DNA from: PFJX01 sp038215555
GTDB lineage: Bacteria > Pseudomonadota > Gammaproteobacteria > Burkholderiales > Thiobacillaceae
DNA: 14,420 bases
Direction: 5' to 3'
Assembly: GCA_038215555.1 (NCBI GenBank)
Contig: JBBQQT010000094.1
Span: 1-14,420, forward strand
Part shown: one piece after another, positions 1-7,127 of the stretch
How the letters are laid out: each line of letters starts with the position of its first letter
Position numbering within the stretch: position 1 is the stretch's first letter
Program-made: the position numbers and the translations under genes
Notes under the pieces: model-generated
What the model saw: only the letters and a program-made list of their open reading frames with translations
Told to the model about the DNA's origin: nothing
Databases searched by the model: none

Positions 1-262
1 CTGGCAGCGCAACCGGTTACTGACGCCACGCCTCGATCAATGCGGTGTCGCCGGCGTTGCGCGGGGGCGTTTGTTGCGGCTGGCAAGTGAACAGGGATTG
101 GACGTCGAGGAAACAGACTTGAACATGCAAGCGGTGTTTGATGCCGACGAAGTGATGTTGACCAATAGCGTGATGGGACTTCGCCGCGTCGCGCGTCTGG
201 AATCAAAAAACTGGCCTGATCCGTTGATCAGTTCGCGTCTGGTGGAGTGGCTTGATGCGTAG
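1..262 (+). CDS. pabC: Aminodeoxychorismate lyase (PabC), 3' end only
   Basis: This is the C-terminal part (about 86 residues, reading from base 2) of a fold-type IV PLP enzyme of the branched-chain aminotransferase/ADC lyase family. PabC converts 4-amino-4-deoxychorismate to p-aminobenzoate and pyruvate in folate synthesis. Visible family signatures are TPRLDQCGVAGVARG near the left edge and, further on, an acidic residue followed by TNSVMGLRRV (about bases 151-190), which matches the phosphate/carboxylate-binding segment of PabC. The PLP-binding lysine and the N-terminal domain lie outside the window, so the assignment rests on this tail and on the neighbour: pabC directly before mltG (yceG) is a common gammaproteobacterial order. 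Its TAG stop (260-262) lies inside the start of mltG, which implies translational coupling. A D-amino-acid or branched-chain aminotransferase is the less likely alternative. Confidence 0.82.
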   Translation, partial: WQRNRLLTPRLDQCGVAGVARGRLLRLASEQGLDVEETDLNMQAVFDADEVMLTNSVMGLRRVARLESKNWPDPLISSRLVEWLDA

Positions 263-1256
263 ATGGATCAACCGTTTTCTGTTGCTGAGCTTTATCGCCG
301 GGATGGTTTTGGCGGGTGTTCTGTTTGGCTATGCCAGACAGCCAATGCAAATGCCTGGCGTGACTTATCCGATTGATTTCTCGATTCATCGTGGCACGGC
401 GCTGAAAACCGCAAGTGAAGAACTTCATGGCAGCGGTGTGCTGTCGCATCCCTGGGCCTTCGTCCTGCTGGCGCGATTGAAAGGCCAGGCAGGCGAGATC
501 AAGGCTGGCAGCTATGCGCTGGAGCAGGCTGCAACACCGCTTGAATTGCTGCGCAAGATCACCCAGGGAGACACTATTCTTGGCAAGCTGGCCCTGATCG
601 AGGGCTGGACCTTTCAAGACGTGCGACGCAGCGTCGCGGCGAATCCGGCGTTGCGACATGACACGTTGAACATGACCGATGCCGAACTGTTGCGTGCGGT
701 TGGTGCCAGCGAAACACATCCGGAAGGACTGTTCTTTCCGGACACCTATTTCTTCGATAAGGGCAGTTCCGAGCTTGCTTTGTACAAGCGCGCTTACCAT
801 GCGATGCAGGAAAATCTTGCTGCAAGCTGGTCAATGCGCTCGCCGGGCCTGCCTTATCGCTCGCCGTATGAAGTGCTGATCATGGCATCGATCATCGAGA
901 AAGAGACTGGCGTCGCCGATGAACGGCCTTTGATTGCTTCTGTTTTCATCAATCGCTTGCGGATCGGCATGCGCTTGCAGACCGATCCGACAGTGATCTA
1001 CGGCCTCGGCGCCCAGTTTGACGGCAATCTTCGGCGTGCCGACCTGCTCGCCGATACGCCCTACAATACCTACACCCGATCCGGTTTGCCGCCAACGCCG
1101 ATTGCCTTGCCCGGGCTGGCGGCGATCCAGGCGGCATTGCATCCGGAAACCAGCAAGGCGCTCTATTTCGTCGCCAAGGGCGGCGGCCGGCATGTGTTTT
1201 CCGACAACCTGGATGCGCATAACCGGGCCGTGAATCGATATCAGAGAGGGCGTTGA
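255..1256 (+). CDS. mltG: Endolytic murein transglycosylase MltG (YceG family)
   Basis: MltG cleaves nascent glycan strands in the periplasm, leaving a 1,6-anhydroMurNAc end, and is thought to set glycan chain length by terminating polymerisation. The protein has 333 residues. A short basic N-terminus precedes one hydrophobic segment (about residues 8-25), giving a single-pass inner-membrane protein with a periplasmic body. The N-terminal periplasmic part (about 35-100) corresponds to the LysM-like region, and the catalytic YceG domain follows. The active-site motif IIEKET has glutamates at residues 215 and 217, and is followed by the diagnostic segments FINRLRIGMRLQTDPTVIYG and YNTYTRSGLPPTPI. 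The C-terminal YFVAKGGGRHVFS is also typical. I chose ATG 255 over the TTG at 252 because GGAG (244-247) sits 7 bases before it. The start overlaps the pabC stop and the tmk start follows one base after the stop, so the three genes are co-expressed. Confidence 0.96.
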   Translation: MRRWINRFLLLSFIAGMVLAGVLFGYARQPMQMPGVTYPIDFSIHRGTALKTASEELHGSGVLSHPWAFVLLARLKGQAGEIKAGSYALEQAATPLELLRKITQGDTILGKLALIEGWTFQDVRRSVAANPALRHDTLNMTDAELLRAVGASETHPEGLFFPDTYFFDKGSSELALYKRAYHAMQENLAASWSMRSPGLPYRSPYEVLIMASIIEKETGVADERPLIASVFINRLRIGMRLQTDPTVIYGLGAQFDGNLRRADLLADTPYNTYTRSGLPPTPIALPGLAAIQAALHPETSKALYFVAKGGGRHVFSDNLDAHNRAVNRYQRGR

Positions 1257-1257
1257 G

Positions 1258-1869
1258 ATGTTTATTACGCTGGAAGGCGTCGATGGCGCCGGCAAGAGCA
1301 GCCATTTGAACTGGCTGGAAACTTGGTTTACCTCGCGTAAACGGCAAGTCCGGATGACCCGCGAGCCGGGCGGTACGGCGATTGGCGAACAATTGCGTGA
1401 AATGGTTTTGCACCAGCCGATGCATGCCGATACCGAGGCATTGATCATGTTTGCCGCCCGCCGTGAGCATATCGAGCAAGTGATCCGGCCGGCCCTGACG
1501 GCCGGTGAAGTGGTGATCTCTGATCGTTTCACCGATGCCAGCTTTGCCTATCAATCGGGCGGCCGTGGCCTGCCGGAAGCGCGGCTGGCGGTGCTGGAAG
1601 GCTGGGTGCATGCTGATTTGCAGCCAGATTTGACCCTCTTGTTCGACCTTGCCCCCGAGATTGCCGCGCAACGACTGTCTTCGGCGCGTGTGCCGGATCG
1701 ATTCGAACGCGAGCAAACCGACTTTCATGCCCGCGTTCGCGCTGCTTATCTGCGTCGCGCTGAACAGTTTTCAGCGCGCATCAAAATCATCGATGGCAGT
1801 CGCAGTCTCGATCAGGTTCGGCAGCAGCTCGCCGTGGTATTGGAAACTGCGATGGAGACGAAGGCGTGA
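1258..1869 (+). CDS. tmk: Thymidylate kinase (dTMP kinase)
   Basis: This cytoplasmic enzyme phosphorylates dTMP to dTDP with ATP, an essential step shared by the de novo and salvage routes to dTTP. At 203 residues it has the usual length. The P-loop GVDGAGKS is at residues 7-14, the nucleotide-binding TREPGGT at 34-40, the DRF motif (DR[YF]) at 89-91 followed by SFAYQSGGRG, and the arginine-containing LID region near residues 140-152. The start ATG has AGAGGG (1245-1250) 7 bases upstream and lies just after the mltG stop. Its own TGA stop (1867-1869) overlaps the GTG start of holB. tmk next to holB is a widely conserved bacterial pairing that links dTTP supply and the replisome clamp loader. 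Nothing about the gene looks abnormal. Confidence 0.98.
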   Translation: MFITLEGVDGAGKSSHLNWLETWFTSRKRQVRMTREPGGTAIGEQLREMVLHQPMHADTEALIMFAARREHIEQVIRPALTAGEVVISDRFTDASFAYQSGGRGLPEARLAVLEGWVHADLQPDLTLLFDLAPEIAAQRLSSARVPDRFEREQTDFHARVRAAYLRRAEQFSARIKIIDGSRSLDQVRQQLAVVLETAMETKA

Positions 1870-2867
1870 TTCATCCCTGGAATCAAGCGCTGTTTCAGCA
1901 ATTGAGTGCCGACCGCGAACGCATGCCACATGCCTTGTTGCTGCATGGTCCATCCGGCGTCGGCAAACGCGATCTGGGCTTGGCACTGGCGCAGTGGATC
2001 TTGTGTGAAGCGCCAGGCCCGCAAGGCGCTTGCGGGGTGTGCGATGCCTGCAACTGGTTCTTGCAAGGCAACCATCCGGACTATCGTTATCTCGAGCCGA
2101 AGGAAGAAGAGACGGACGAATCCGGCAAGGTCACCAAGAAGGCGAGCAAGGAAATCAAGGTCGAACAGGTGCGTGAAGTCACCGATTTTCTGTATCTCAG
2201 CGCGCATCGCGGTGGCTGGCGCAGTGCCGTGATTTACCCCGCCGAATTCATGAATGCCGCCGCTGCCAACGCTTTGTTGAAAACCCTGGAAGAGCCGCCG
2301 CCTCGGGTGTTGCTGATTCTGGTGTCGCATCAGCCCGGACGTTTGCTGCCCACTGTGCGCTCGCGCTGCCGAAAGATTGTGGTCGGCTTGCCTGAACCGG
2401 AGTTGGCGCTGGACTGGATGCAACAGGCTGGTATCGATCGCCCGGATGCCGTGCTGGCGGAGGCGGGTGGCGCGCCGCTGACCGCTATTGCGTATGCCGA
2501 GCCGGAGCGGACAGAACGGCGTGAGGTGTTTCTGAATCATTTGTCGCGGCCGGCGCAACTTGATGTTTGCGCCGTTGCTGAGGCTTACAAACCACTGTTG
2601 GCCGAATCCTGGGGCTGGCTGTTGCGCTGGGTGCATGATGTGTTGTCGCAGCGGTTGGCTGGTGCAGCGCGTTTTTTCCCCGCGCGCAGCGAGTCGGTCA
2701 CCCAATTGGGCGAACAGGCCGATCTCGCCGGTTTGCTCGCGCTTGAGCGGGAACTGGCTGCTGCCGGGCGCTGGTTGCGCCACCCGTTGAATGCGACCTT
2801 GTTGTTAGAATCCTGGCTGATTCGTTATGTCGCGGCAGTCGCCGGGACGCGTCATTCAAAGTCATGA
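1866..2867 (+). CDS. holB: DNA polymerase III subunit delta prime (HolB)
   Basis: Delta prime is the stator subunit of the clamp loader, which opens and loads the beta sliding clamp at replication forks. The 333-residue protein shows a P-loop-like GPSGVGKR (residues 28-35), a four-cysteine zinc module (C47, C56, C59, C62), the NALLKTLEEPPP segment near 135-146, and the sensor/arginine-finger SRC motif at 166-168 within RLLPTVRSRC. A charged Lys/Glu-rich insertion lies between the zinc module and the KVEQVRE segment (about residues 79-99). The GTG start overlaps the tmk stop (GTGA) and has GGAG (1854-1857) 8 bases upstream, consistent with translational coupling. The related DnaX (tau/gamma) would be much longer, and the position after tmk favours HolB. 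A small gap separates it from pilZ. Confidence 0.96.
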   Translation: MIHPWNQALFQQLSADRERMPHALLLHGPSGVGKRDLGLALAQWILCEAPGPQGACGVCDACNWFLQGNHPDYRYLEPKEEETDESGKVTKKASKEIKVEQVREVTDFLYLSAHRGGWRSAVIYPAEFMNAAAANALLKTLEEPPPRVLLILVSHQPGRLLPTVRSRCRKIVVGLPEPELALDWMQQAGIDRPDAVLAEAGGAPLTAIAYAEPERTERREVFLNHLSRPAQLDVCAVAEAYKPLLAESWGWLLRWVHDVLSQRLAGAARFFPARSESVTQLGEQADLAGLLALERELAAAGRWLRHPLNATLLLESWLIRYVAAVAGTRHSKS

Positions 2868-2893
2868 AGAGTCATGATCACCAAGGATAAAAG

Positions 2894-3259
2894 ATGAGTG
2901 AAAGTGAAAAACCGGTGGCTGGCCGGGCAGGCATGCTTTCGTTGGCGATCAAGGAGAAGACTGCCCTGTTTGCCGCCTACATGCCGCACATCAAAGGCGG
3001 CGGCTTGTTCATACCTACCAACCGGCCCTACCAGATGGGGGATCAGGTTTATATGTTGCTCACCCTGATGGAAGAAGCGAATAGATTGCCGATTTCGGGA
3101 CGTGTGGTCTGGATCACACCGGCTGGTTCACAAGGCAACCGTCAGCAAGGAATCGGCGTGCAGTTTGACGAAACCGAGGGCGCCAATGCGGTGCGTCTCA
3201 AAATCGAAGGCATTCTGGGTAATTCCATTAAGTCGACTCGCCAAACCCACACCATGTAA
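2894..3259 (+). CDS. pilZ: Type IV pilus assembly protein PilZ
   Basis: This is a 121-residue single PilZ-domain cytoplasmic protein. Conserved segments are GGGLFIPTNRPYQMGDQVYMLL (shown only as landmarks, residues about 35-56), SGRVVWITP and QGIGVQFDE. In Pseudomonas and Xanthomonas the orthologous stand-alone PilZ is required for type IV pilus biogenesis and twitching, and acts through protein partners (PilB and an EAL protein such as FimX). The c-di-GMP-binding RxxxR arginines are not present, and GGGLFI replaces the second DxSxxG-type motif. This fits the PilZ founder subgroup, which does not bind c-di-GMP. AAGGA (2883-2887) lies 6 bases before the ATG. The position between holB and tatD is the standard gammaproteobacterial context and supports the orthology. 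Confidence 0.94.
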   Translation: MSESEKPVAGRAGMLSLAIKEKTALFAAYMPHIKGGGLFIPTNRPYQMGDQVYMLLTLMEEANRLPISGRVVWITPAGSQGNRQQGIGVQFDETEGANAVRLKIEGILGNSIKSTRQTHTM

Positions 3260-3281
3260 TCCTTTCTTGGTTGCCAGTCTG

Positions 3282-4052
3282 ATGTTCATCGATTCCCACT
3301 GCCATATTGATTTTCCTGATTTCAGCGAAGGTGTGATGCCCCTGCTGGAAAACATGCGCGCGGCGCAGGTTGATGCTGCGTTGTGCGTATCGGTGAATCT
3401 GGAAAACTTCCCGCGTGTTCTCGCCGTCGCTGAAGCGCACCCCAATCTGTACGCCTCGGTCGGCGTGCATCCGGACCATGATGCTGGCCGCGATCCCGAT
3501 GTCGATGAACTGGTTGCACTGGCGCGCCATCCGCGCGTGGTAGCGATTGGCGAAACCGGGCTGGATTACTACCGCATGGCGCGGCAAGACGTTGATTGGC
3601 AACGCGCCCGTTTTCGTACCCATATCCATGCCGCGCGGCAGGCTGGCAAACCCTTGATCATTCATACTCGCAATGCCGCAGATGACACTTTGGCGATCAT
3701 GATGGAAGAGAACGCACAGCAGGCCGGTGGTGTCATGCACTGTTTTACCGAGTCTTGGGCCGTCGCCGAAGCGGCGCTGGCGATGGGGTTTTACATCTCG
3801 TTTTCCGGCATCGTCACATTCAAAAGCGCGAAGGATTTAAAGGATGTGGCGCGCCATGTGCCGCTGGAACGCATGCTGATTGAAACCGACTCACCCTATC
3901 TGGCCCCGATGCCGCATCGTGGCAAACGCAATGAGCCGTCTTATGTCAGGCACGTTGCTGAAGAAATCGCGAATTTGCGTGGTATACCGCTGGAACAGGT
4001 AGCTACAGCGACGAGCAGAAATTTTTCCGATCTGTTCAAGGTCGCGATTTGA
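3282..4052 (+). CDS. tatD: TatD family metal-dependent hydrolase / DNase
   Basis: This 256-residue TIM-barrel amidohydrolase-type protein belongs to the TatD family (YcfH/TatD/YjjV), metal-dependent nucleases implicated in DNA repair and RNA quality control. All expected metal ligands are present: H6 and H8 in DSHCHID, E91 in IGETGLDYY, H128 in IIHTRNA, H153 in MHCFTES and D203 in IETDSPYLAP. The reading frame is open further upstream (to 3102), but that part overlaps pilZ and the HxH motif belongs at the N-terminus, so ATG 3282 is the start. I see no clear Shine-Dalgarno sequence for it. The position after pilZ matches the YcfH-like paralogue rather than the tatABC-linked one. It is the last gene of the operon, and the terminator at 4097-4129 follows. 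Confidence 0.94.
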   Translation: MFIDSHCHIDFPDFSEGVMPLLENMRAAQVDAALCVSVNLENFPRVLAVAEAHPNLYASVGVHPDHDAGRDPDVDELVALARHPRVVAIGETGLDYYRMARQDVDWQRARFRTHIHAARQAGKPLIIHTRNAADDTLAIMMEENAQQAGGVMHCFTESWAVAEAALAMGFYISFSGIVTFKSAKDLKDVARHVPLERMLIETDSPYLAPMPHRGKRNEPSYVRHVAEEIANLRGIPLEQVATATSRNFSDLFKVAI

Positions 4053-4096
4053 GTCCTTGAATTTGCGGTAAACAAATTTCCCGTACAGAAATGAAC

Positions 4097-4129
4097 AGGG
4101 CCCTTCAGCAAGCTGAAGGGCCCTTTTTT
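4097..4129 (+). terminator. Intrinsic terminator after tatD
   Basis: A perfect 13-base inverted repeat (4097-4109 with 4112-4124, core AGGGCCCTTCAGC) is followed by a run of six T (4124-4129). It lies 44 bases after the tatD stop and ends the + strand operon. It is also 31 bases beyond the clpA stop on the other strand. There the T-run is replaced by the weaker TTCATTTCTGT, so it may work in both directions, but less well for clpA. Confidence 0.93.
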
Positions 4130-4154
4130 ACTGTTGTTACATCGAGCAACGATT

Positions 4155-6419
4155 TCAGGCTGGTACCAGGCTTTCCTTGAACTCCAGTTTCACGGCATCG
4201 TTTTCACCGATATCCACCGTGACCTCGCCACCTTCGCTGAGTCGGCCGAACAAGAGTTCGTCGGCCAGCGCCTTGCGGATTGTGTCCTGAATCAGACGTC
4301 CCATCGGACGGGCACCCATCAGCGGGTCAAAGCCCTTGCTTGCCAGCCACTTTCTCAATGCCTCGGTGAAATGGGCTTCCACTTTCTTGATGTGCAGTTG
4401 TTCTTCCAGTTGCATCAGGAACTTGTCGACCACGCGCAGGATGATTTCTTCATCCAATGCCGCAAACGAAATCGTGGCATCAAGCCGATTGCGGAATTCC
4501 GGCGTGAACAAACGTTTGATTTCCATCATTTCATCGCCGGCTTTCTTCGGCAGCGAGAAACCGATCCCGGTTTTGTTCATCGCCTCGGCGCCGGCATTGG
4601 TGGTCATGATGATGATCACGTTGCGGAAGTCGGCCTTGCGGCCGTTGTTGTCGGTCAACGTGCCGTGATCCATCACCTGCAAAAGGATGTTGAAGATGTC
4701 CGGATGGGCTTTCTCGATTTCATCGAGCAACAACACCGCGTAGGGATTCTTGGTGATCGCCTCGGTCAGCAGGCCGCCCTGTTCGAAACCGACATAGCCG
4801 GGTGGGGCGCCGATCAGGCGGGATACGGCATGGCGTTCCATGTATTCCGACATGTCGAAACGAAGCAGTTCGACTCCCAGCACATAGGCCAATTGTCGCG
4901 CGACTTCGGTTTTACCAACGCCGGTGGGGCCGGAGAAGAGGAAGGAACCGATCGGTTTTTGCGGATTGCCGAGGCCGGAACGGGTCATCTTGATCGCAGA
5001 AGACAGCGCGTCGATCGCGCGATCCTGGCCGAACACCACGGTACGCAGGTCGCGATCCAGATTCTTCAGCGCATTGCGTTCATCATTCGCAACGGTTTTC
5101 GCTGGCACGCGCGCAATCTTGGCGACGATGTCCTCGATTTCCTTCGGTGTGATGACTTTCTTCTGCTTCGATTTGGGCTGGATTCGCTGCGCCGCACCGG
5201 CTTCGTCGATGACGTCGATCGCCTTGTCCGGCAGATGACGGTCGTTGATGTAACGGGCGGAGAGTTCGGCCGCAGTGGACAGAGCGCCCTGGGTATATTT
5301 GACGTTGTGATGCAATTCAAAACGTGATTTGAGACCCTTAAGAATCGCAATTGTTTCCGCCACCGAGGGTTCGTTGACATCGACTTTCTGGAAGCGCCGC
5401 GACAAAGCGTGGTCCTTTTCGAAGATGCCGCGGAATTCAGTGTAGGTCGTTGCGCCAATACAGCGCATCTGGCCGGACGAGAGCGCCGGTTTGAGCAGGT
5501 TGGAGGCATCCAGCGTACCGCCGGAAGCGGCGCCGGCGCCAATCACGGTATGGATTTCATCGATAAACAGGATGGCTTTCGGATTCGCCGCCAGTTGCTT
5601 GATCACCGCTTTCAAGCGTTGTTCGAAGTCGCCGCGATATTTGGTACCGGCGAGCAAAGCGCCCATATCGAGCGTGTAAACGGTTGCACCTTCAAGAATA
5701 TCCGGCACGCTGCCTTCGACGATTCGACGCGCCAATCCTTCAGCAATAGCGGTCTTGCCAACGCCAGCCTCGCCAACCAGAAGGGGATTGTTTTTGCGTC
5801 GCCGACACAGGGTTTGAATCACCCGCTCAAGTTCCTGATCTCGGCCAATCAATGGGTCAATCTTGCCCGCTTGTGCTTGCAGGTTGAGATTGCTGGTGAA
5901 GGAATCAAGCGGTGAGGTCGATTTTTCTTCACTTTCGGATTGCTCATTAGCCGGTTCTCCGCGTCCGCTGGGGGCGGCTTCCTGCGTCGTCTTGGCGATA
6001 CCATGCGAGATGAAGTTGACGACATCCAGACGGGCGAGACCTTGCTGATTCATGAAATGCAGCGCGTGCGAATCCTTTTCGCCAAAGATCGCAACCAGCA
6101 CATTGGCGCCGGTGACTTCCTTTTTGCCGGAAGATTGCACGTGCAGGATGGCGCGCTGAATGACGCGCTGGAAGCCTAGTGTGGGTTGCGTATCGACATC
6201 GGCTTCGCCGGGCACTCTGGGGGTATGGCGCTCAATGAAATCAGCCAGCTTTTTGCGTAAATCTTCGATATTCGCGGCACAGGCTCGTAACACTTCGGCT
6301 GCTGAAGGATTGTCGAGCATGGCGAGCAGAAGGTGTTCCACGGTAATGAACTCGTGGCGTTTCTGCCGGGCCTCCATAAAGGCCATGTGTAAACTGACTT
6401 CCAACTCTTGGGCGATCAT
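4155..6419 (-). CDS. clpA: ATP-dependent Clp protease ATP-binding subunit ClpA
   Basis: ClpA is the AAA+ unfoldase that feeds substrates to the ClpP peptidase and receives N-degron substrates from ClpS. With the start chosen here it has 754 residues. An N-terminal double Clp-N repeat domain (MIAQELEVSLHMAF onward, to about 145) is followed by an acidic linker. The D1 domain has Walker A GEAGVGKT (about 216-223) and Walker B ILFIDEIH (about 283-290). The D2 domain has GPTGVGKT (about 497-504) and LLLDEIE (about 563-569). The ClpP-docking loop carries IGF (about 619-621). The frame extends seven codons upstream, but the family N-terminus and a GGAGG (6431-6427) 7 bases before ATG 6419 fix the start. 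That ATG overlaps the clpS stop (ATGA), so the two are translationally coupled. clpP is not in the window. Confidence 0.97.
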   Translation of the reverse strand: MIAQELEVSLHMAFMEARQKRHEFITVEHLLLAMLDNPSAAEVLRACAANIEDLRKKLADFIERHTPRVPGEADVDTQPTLGFQRVIQRAILHVQSSGKKEVTGANVLVAIFGEKDSHALHFMNQQGLARLDVVNFISHGIAKTTQEAAPSGRGEPANEQSESEEKSTSPLDSFTSNLNLQAQAGKIDPLIGRDQELERVIQTLCRRRKNNPLLVGEAGVGKTAIAEGLARRIVEGSVPDILEGATVYTLDMGALLAGTKYRGDFEQRLKAVIKQLAANPKAILFIDEIHTVIGAGAASGGTLDASNLLKPALSSGQMRCIGATTYTEFRGIFEKDHALSRRFQKVDVNEPSVAETIAILKGLKSRFELHHNVKYTQGALSTAAELSARYINDRHLPDKAIDVIDEAGAAQRIQPKSKQKKVITPKEIEDIVAKIARVPAKTVANDERNALKNLDRDLRTVVFGQDRAIDALSSAIKMTRSGLGNPQKPIGSFLFSGPTGVGKTEVARQLAYVLGVELLRFDMSEYMERHAVSRLIGAPPGYVGFEQGGLLTEAITKNPYAVLLLDEIEKAHPDIFNILLQVMDHGTLTDNNGRKADFRNVIIIMTTNAGAEAMNKTGIGFSLPKKAGDEMMEIKRLFTPEFRNRLDATISFAALDEEIILRVVDKFLMQLEEQLHIKKVEAHFTEALRKWLASKGFDPLMGARPMGRLIQDTIRKALADELLFGRLSEGGEVTVDIGENDAVKLEFKESLVPA

Positions 6420-6757
6420 TGACTTTCCTCCATCACGCATTGCAGCGGATGCTGGTGATTACGAGCGAAATCTCTTACCTGATGAACTTTGGTTTCAGCA
6501 ACATCACGTGGATAAGTTCCGGCCAGACCAGCGCCTTCATTATGCACTTTGAGCATGACTGACGTGGCTTGTTCGCGCCCCATCTGAAAAAACCTTTCAA
6601 GCACATGAATGACGAATTCCATTGGTGTGAAATCGTCGTTCAGAAGTAATACCTTATATAGCGGGGGCGGTATCGCTTTTGTCCGTTCCGCGTGAATCAC
6701 TAATTCATCTTGATGCCTTGCTGCCATTGGGGGTACGCGAGATTCGGATAACCACAT
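6416..6757 (-). CDS. clpS: ATP-dependent Clp protease adaptor ClpS
   Basis: ClpS binds proteins with N-terminal Leu, Phe, Tyr or Trp and delivers them to ClpA for ClpAP degradation (N-end rule). The 113-residue protein has a variable, charged N-terminal extension ending in IPPPLYKV. Then come the core motif LLNDDFTPMEFVIHVL, carrying the N-degron pocket residues (the Asp pair, Thr and Met), KVHNEGAG with the pocket histidine, and VAETKVHQVRDFARNHQHPLQC with the ClpA-binding face. Start choice is uncertain: ATG 6757 gives 113 residues and ATG 6727 (MAARHQDE) gives 103. Neither has a good Shine-Dalgarno; E. coli ClpS has 106 residues. The TGA stop overlaps the clpA ATG. The gene is divergent from the cold-shock gene, as in E. 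coli (clpS/cspD). Confidence 0.95.
   Translation of the reverse strand: MWLSESRVPPMAARHQDELVIHAERTKAIPPPLYKVLLLNDDFTPMEFVIHVLERFFQMGREQATSVMLKVHNEGAGLAGTYPRDVAETKVHQVRDFARNHQHPLQCVMEESQ
6427..6431 (-). promoter_or_regulatory. Shine-Dalgarno GGAGG that fixes the clpA start
   Basis: Reading the minus strand, GGAGG at 6431-6427 lies 7 bases before ATG 6419. It sits inside the last codons of clpS. It supports the 754-residue ClpA over a version seven codons longer. Confidence 0.8.
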
Positions 6758-6813
6758 TGTGCGGCTGAAAAGATTTTTTTCAAGCCGATTGACGACAGGG
6801 TGATTAGGCGAGT

Positions 6814-6836
6814 AAAAAGCCCACGTTTGGGCGTGG
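6814..6836 (-). terminator. Terminator-like hairpin in the clpS leader region
   Basis: On the minus strand GCCCA (6832-6828), loop AACG, TGGGC (6823-6819) is followed directly by TTTTT (6818-6814), the layout of a short intrinsic terminator. An alternative stem CCACG/CGTGG (6836-6832 with 6825-6821) uses the same bases, so the two folds exclude each other. It lies 57 bases upstream of clpS and could stop read-through from icd or attenuate a clpS-clpA leader transcript. The stem has only five pairs, so activity is uncertain. Confidence 0.4.
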
Positions 6837-6913
6837 CCTGACTGGATAAGGCGGGTAATAGTTCAAGCGTTTTTTAATTAGGTTATGTCGGATTTTGTTT
6901 AGGAGCAGTTTCA

Positions 6914-7117
6914 ATGGCCACTGGCACTGTTAAATGGTTTAACGACTCTAAAGGTTTCGGCTTCATTACCCCTGATGGTGGTGGTGATGATGTGTTCGCC
7001 CACTTTTCCGCGATTAATTCGAAAGGCTTTAAAAGCCTGAAAGAGAATCAGCGTGTTTCTTTTGATGTGGTGGACGGTCCCAAAGGCAAGCAAGCCTCCA
7101 ACATCGTGCCGATGTAA
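6914..7117 (+). CDS. Cold-shock domain protein (CspA family)
   Basis: This 67-residue single cold-shock domain (OB fold) protein binds single-stranded nucleic acid and typically acts as an RNA chaperone. It starts ATGTVKWFNDSKGFGFI, which holds RNP1 (KGFGFI, residues 13-18). RNP2 is DVFAHF (26-31), and the domain closes with FDVVDGPKGKQASNIVP. AGGAG (6901-6905) lies 8 bases before the ATG. Its location divergent from clpS is that of E. coli cspD, but the protein lacks the longer C-terminal tail of CspD, so by sequence it is closer to the generic CspA/CspE type. I therefore give no specific symbol. The 156-base spacer leaves room for a long 5' leader of the kind that mediates cold-shock control in E. 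coli. Confidence 0.96.
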   Translation: MATGTVKWFNDSKGFGFITPDGGGDDVFAHFSAINSKGFKSLKENQRVSFDVVDGPKGKQASNIVPM

Positions 7118-7127
7118 TTCGGTTTTT
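7101..7127 (+). terminator. Possible weak terminator overlapping the csp stop codon
   Basis: Two overlapping stems are visible: ACATCG/CGATGT (7101-7106 with 7110-7115) and CCGA/TCGG (7109-7112 with 7119-7122). The second is followed directly by TTTTT (7123-7127). The stems are short and include the TAA stop, so this is only a candidate 3' end for the csp mRNA. Confidence 0.3.

Noticed and set aside
1812..2783. A 323-codon minus-strand frame across holB
   Set aside because: holB on the plus strand has the P-loop, zinc cysteines and SRC motif and fits the operon; the antisense frame resembles nothing I know.
2894..3259. PilZ as a c-di-GMP receptor
   Set aside because: The RxxxR and DxSxxG ligand residues are not present, which fits the non-binding pilus-assembly subgroup.
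3102..3281. Longer version of TatD starting inside pilZ
   Set aside because: The HxH metal motif belongs at the extreme N-terminus in this family, and the extension overlaps pilZ in another frame.
4134..5327. A 397-codon open frame on the plus strand inside clpA
   Set aside because: It is a shadow of clpA, whose minus-strand frame contains all the AAA+ motifs; no family resemblance or ribosome-binding site supports the plus frame.
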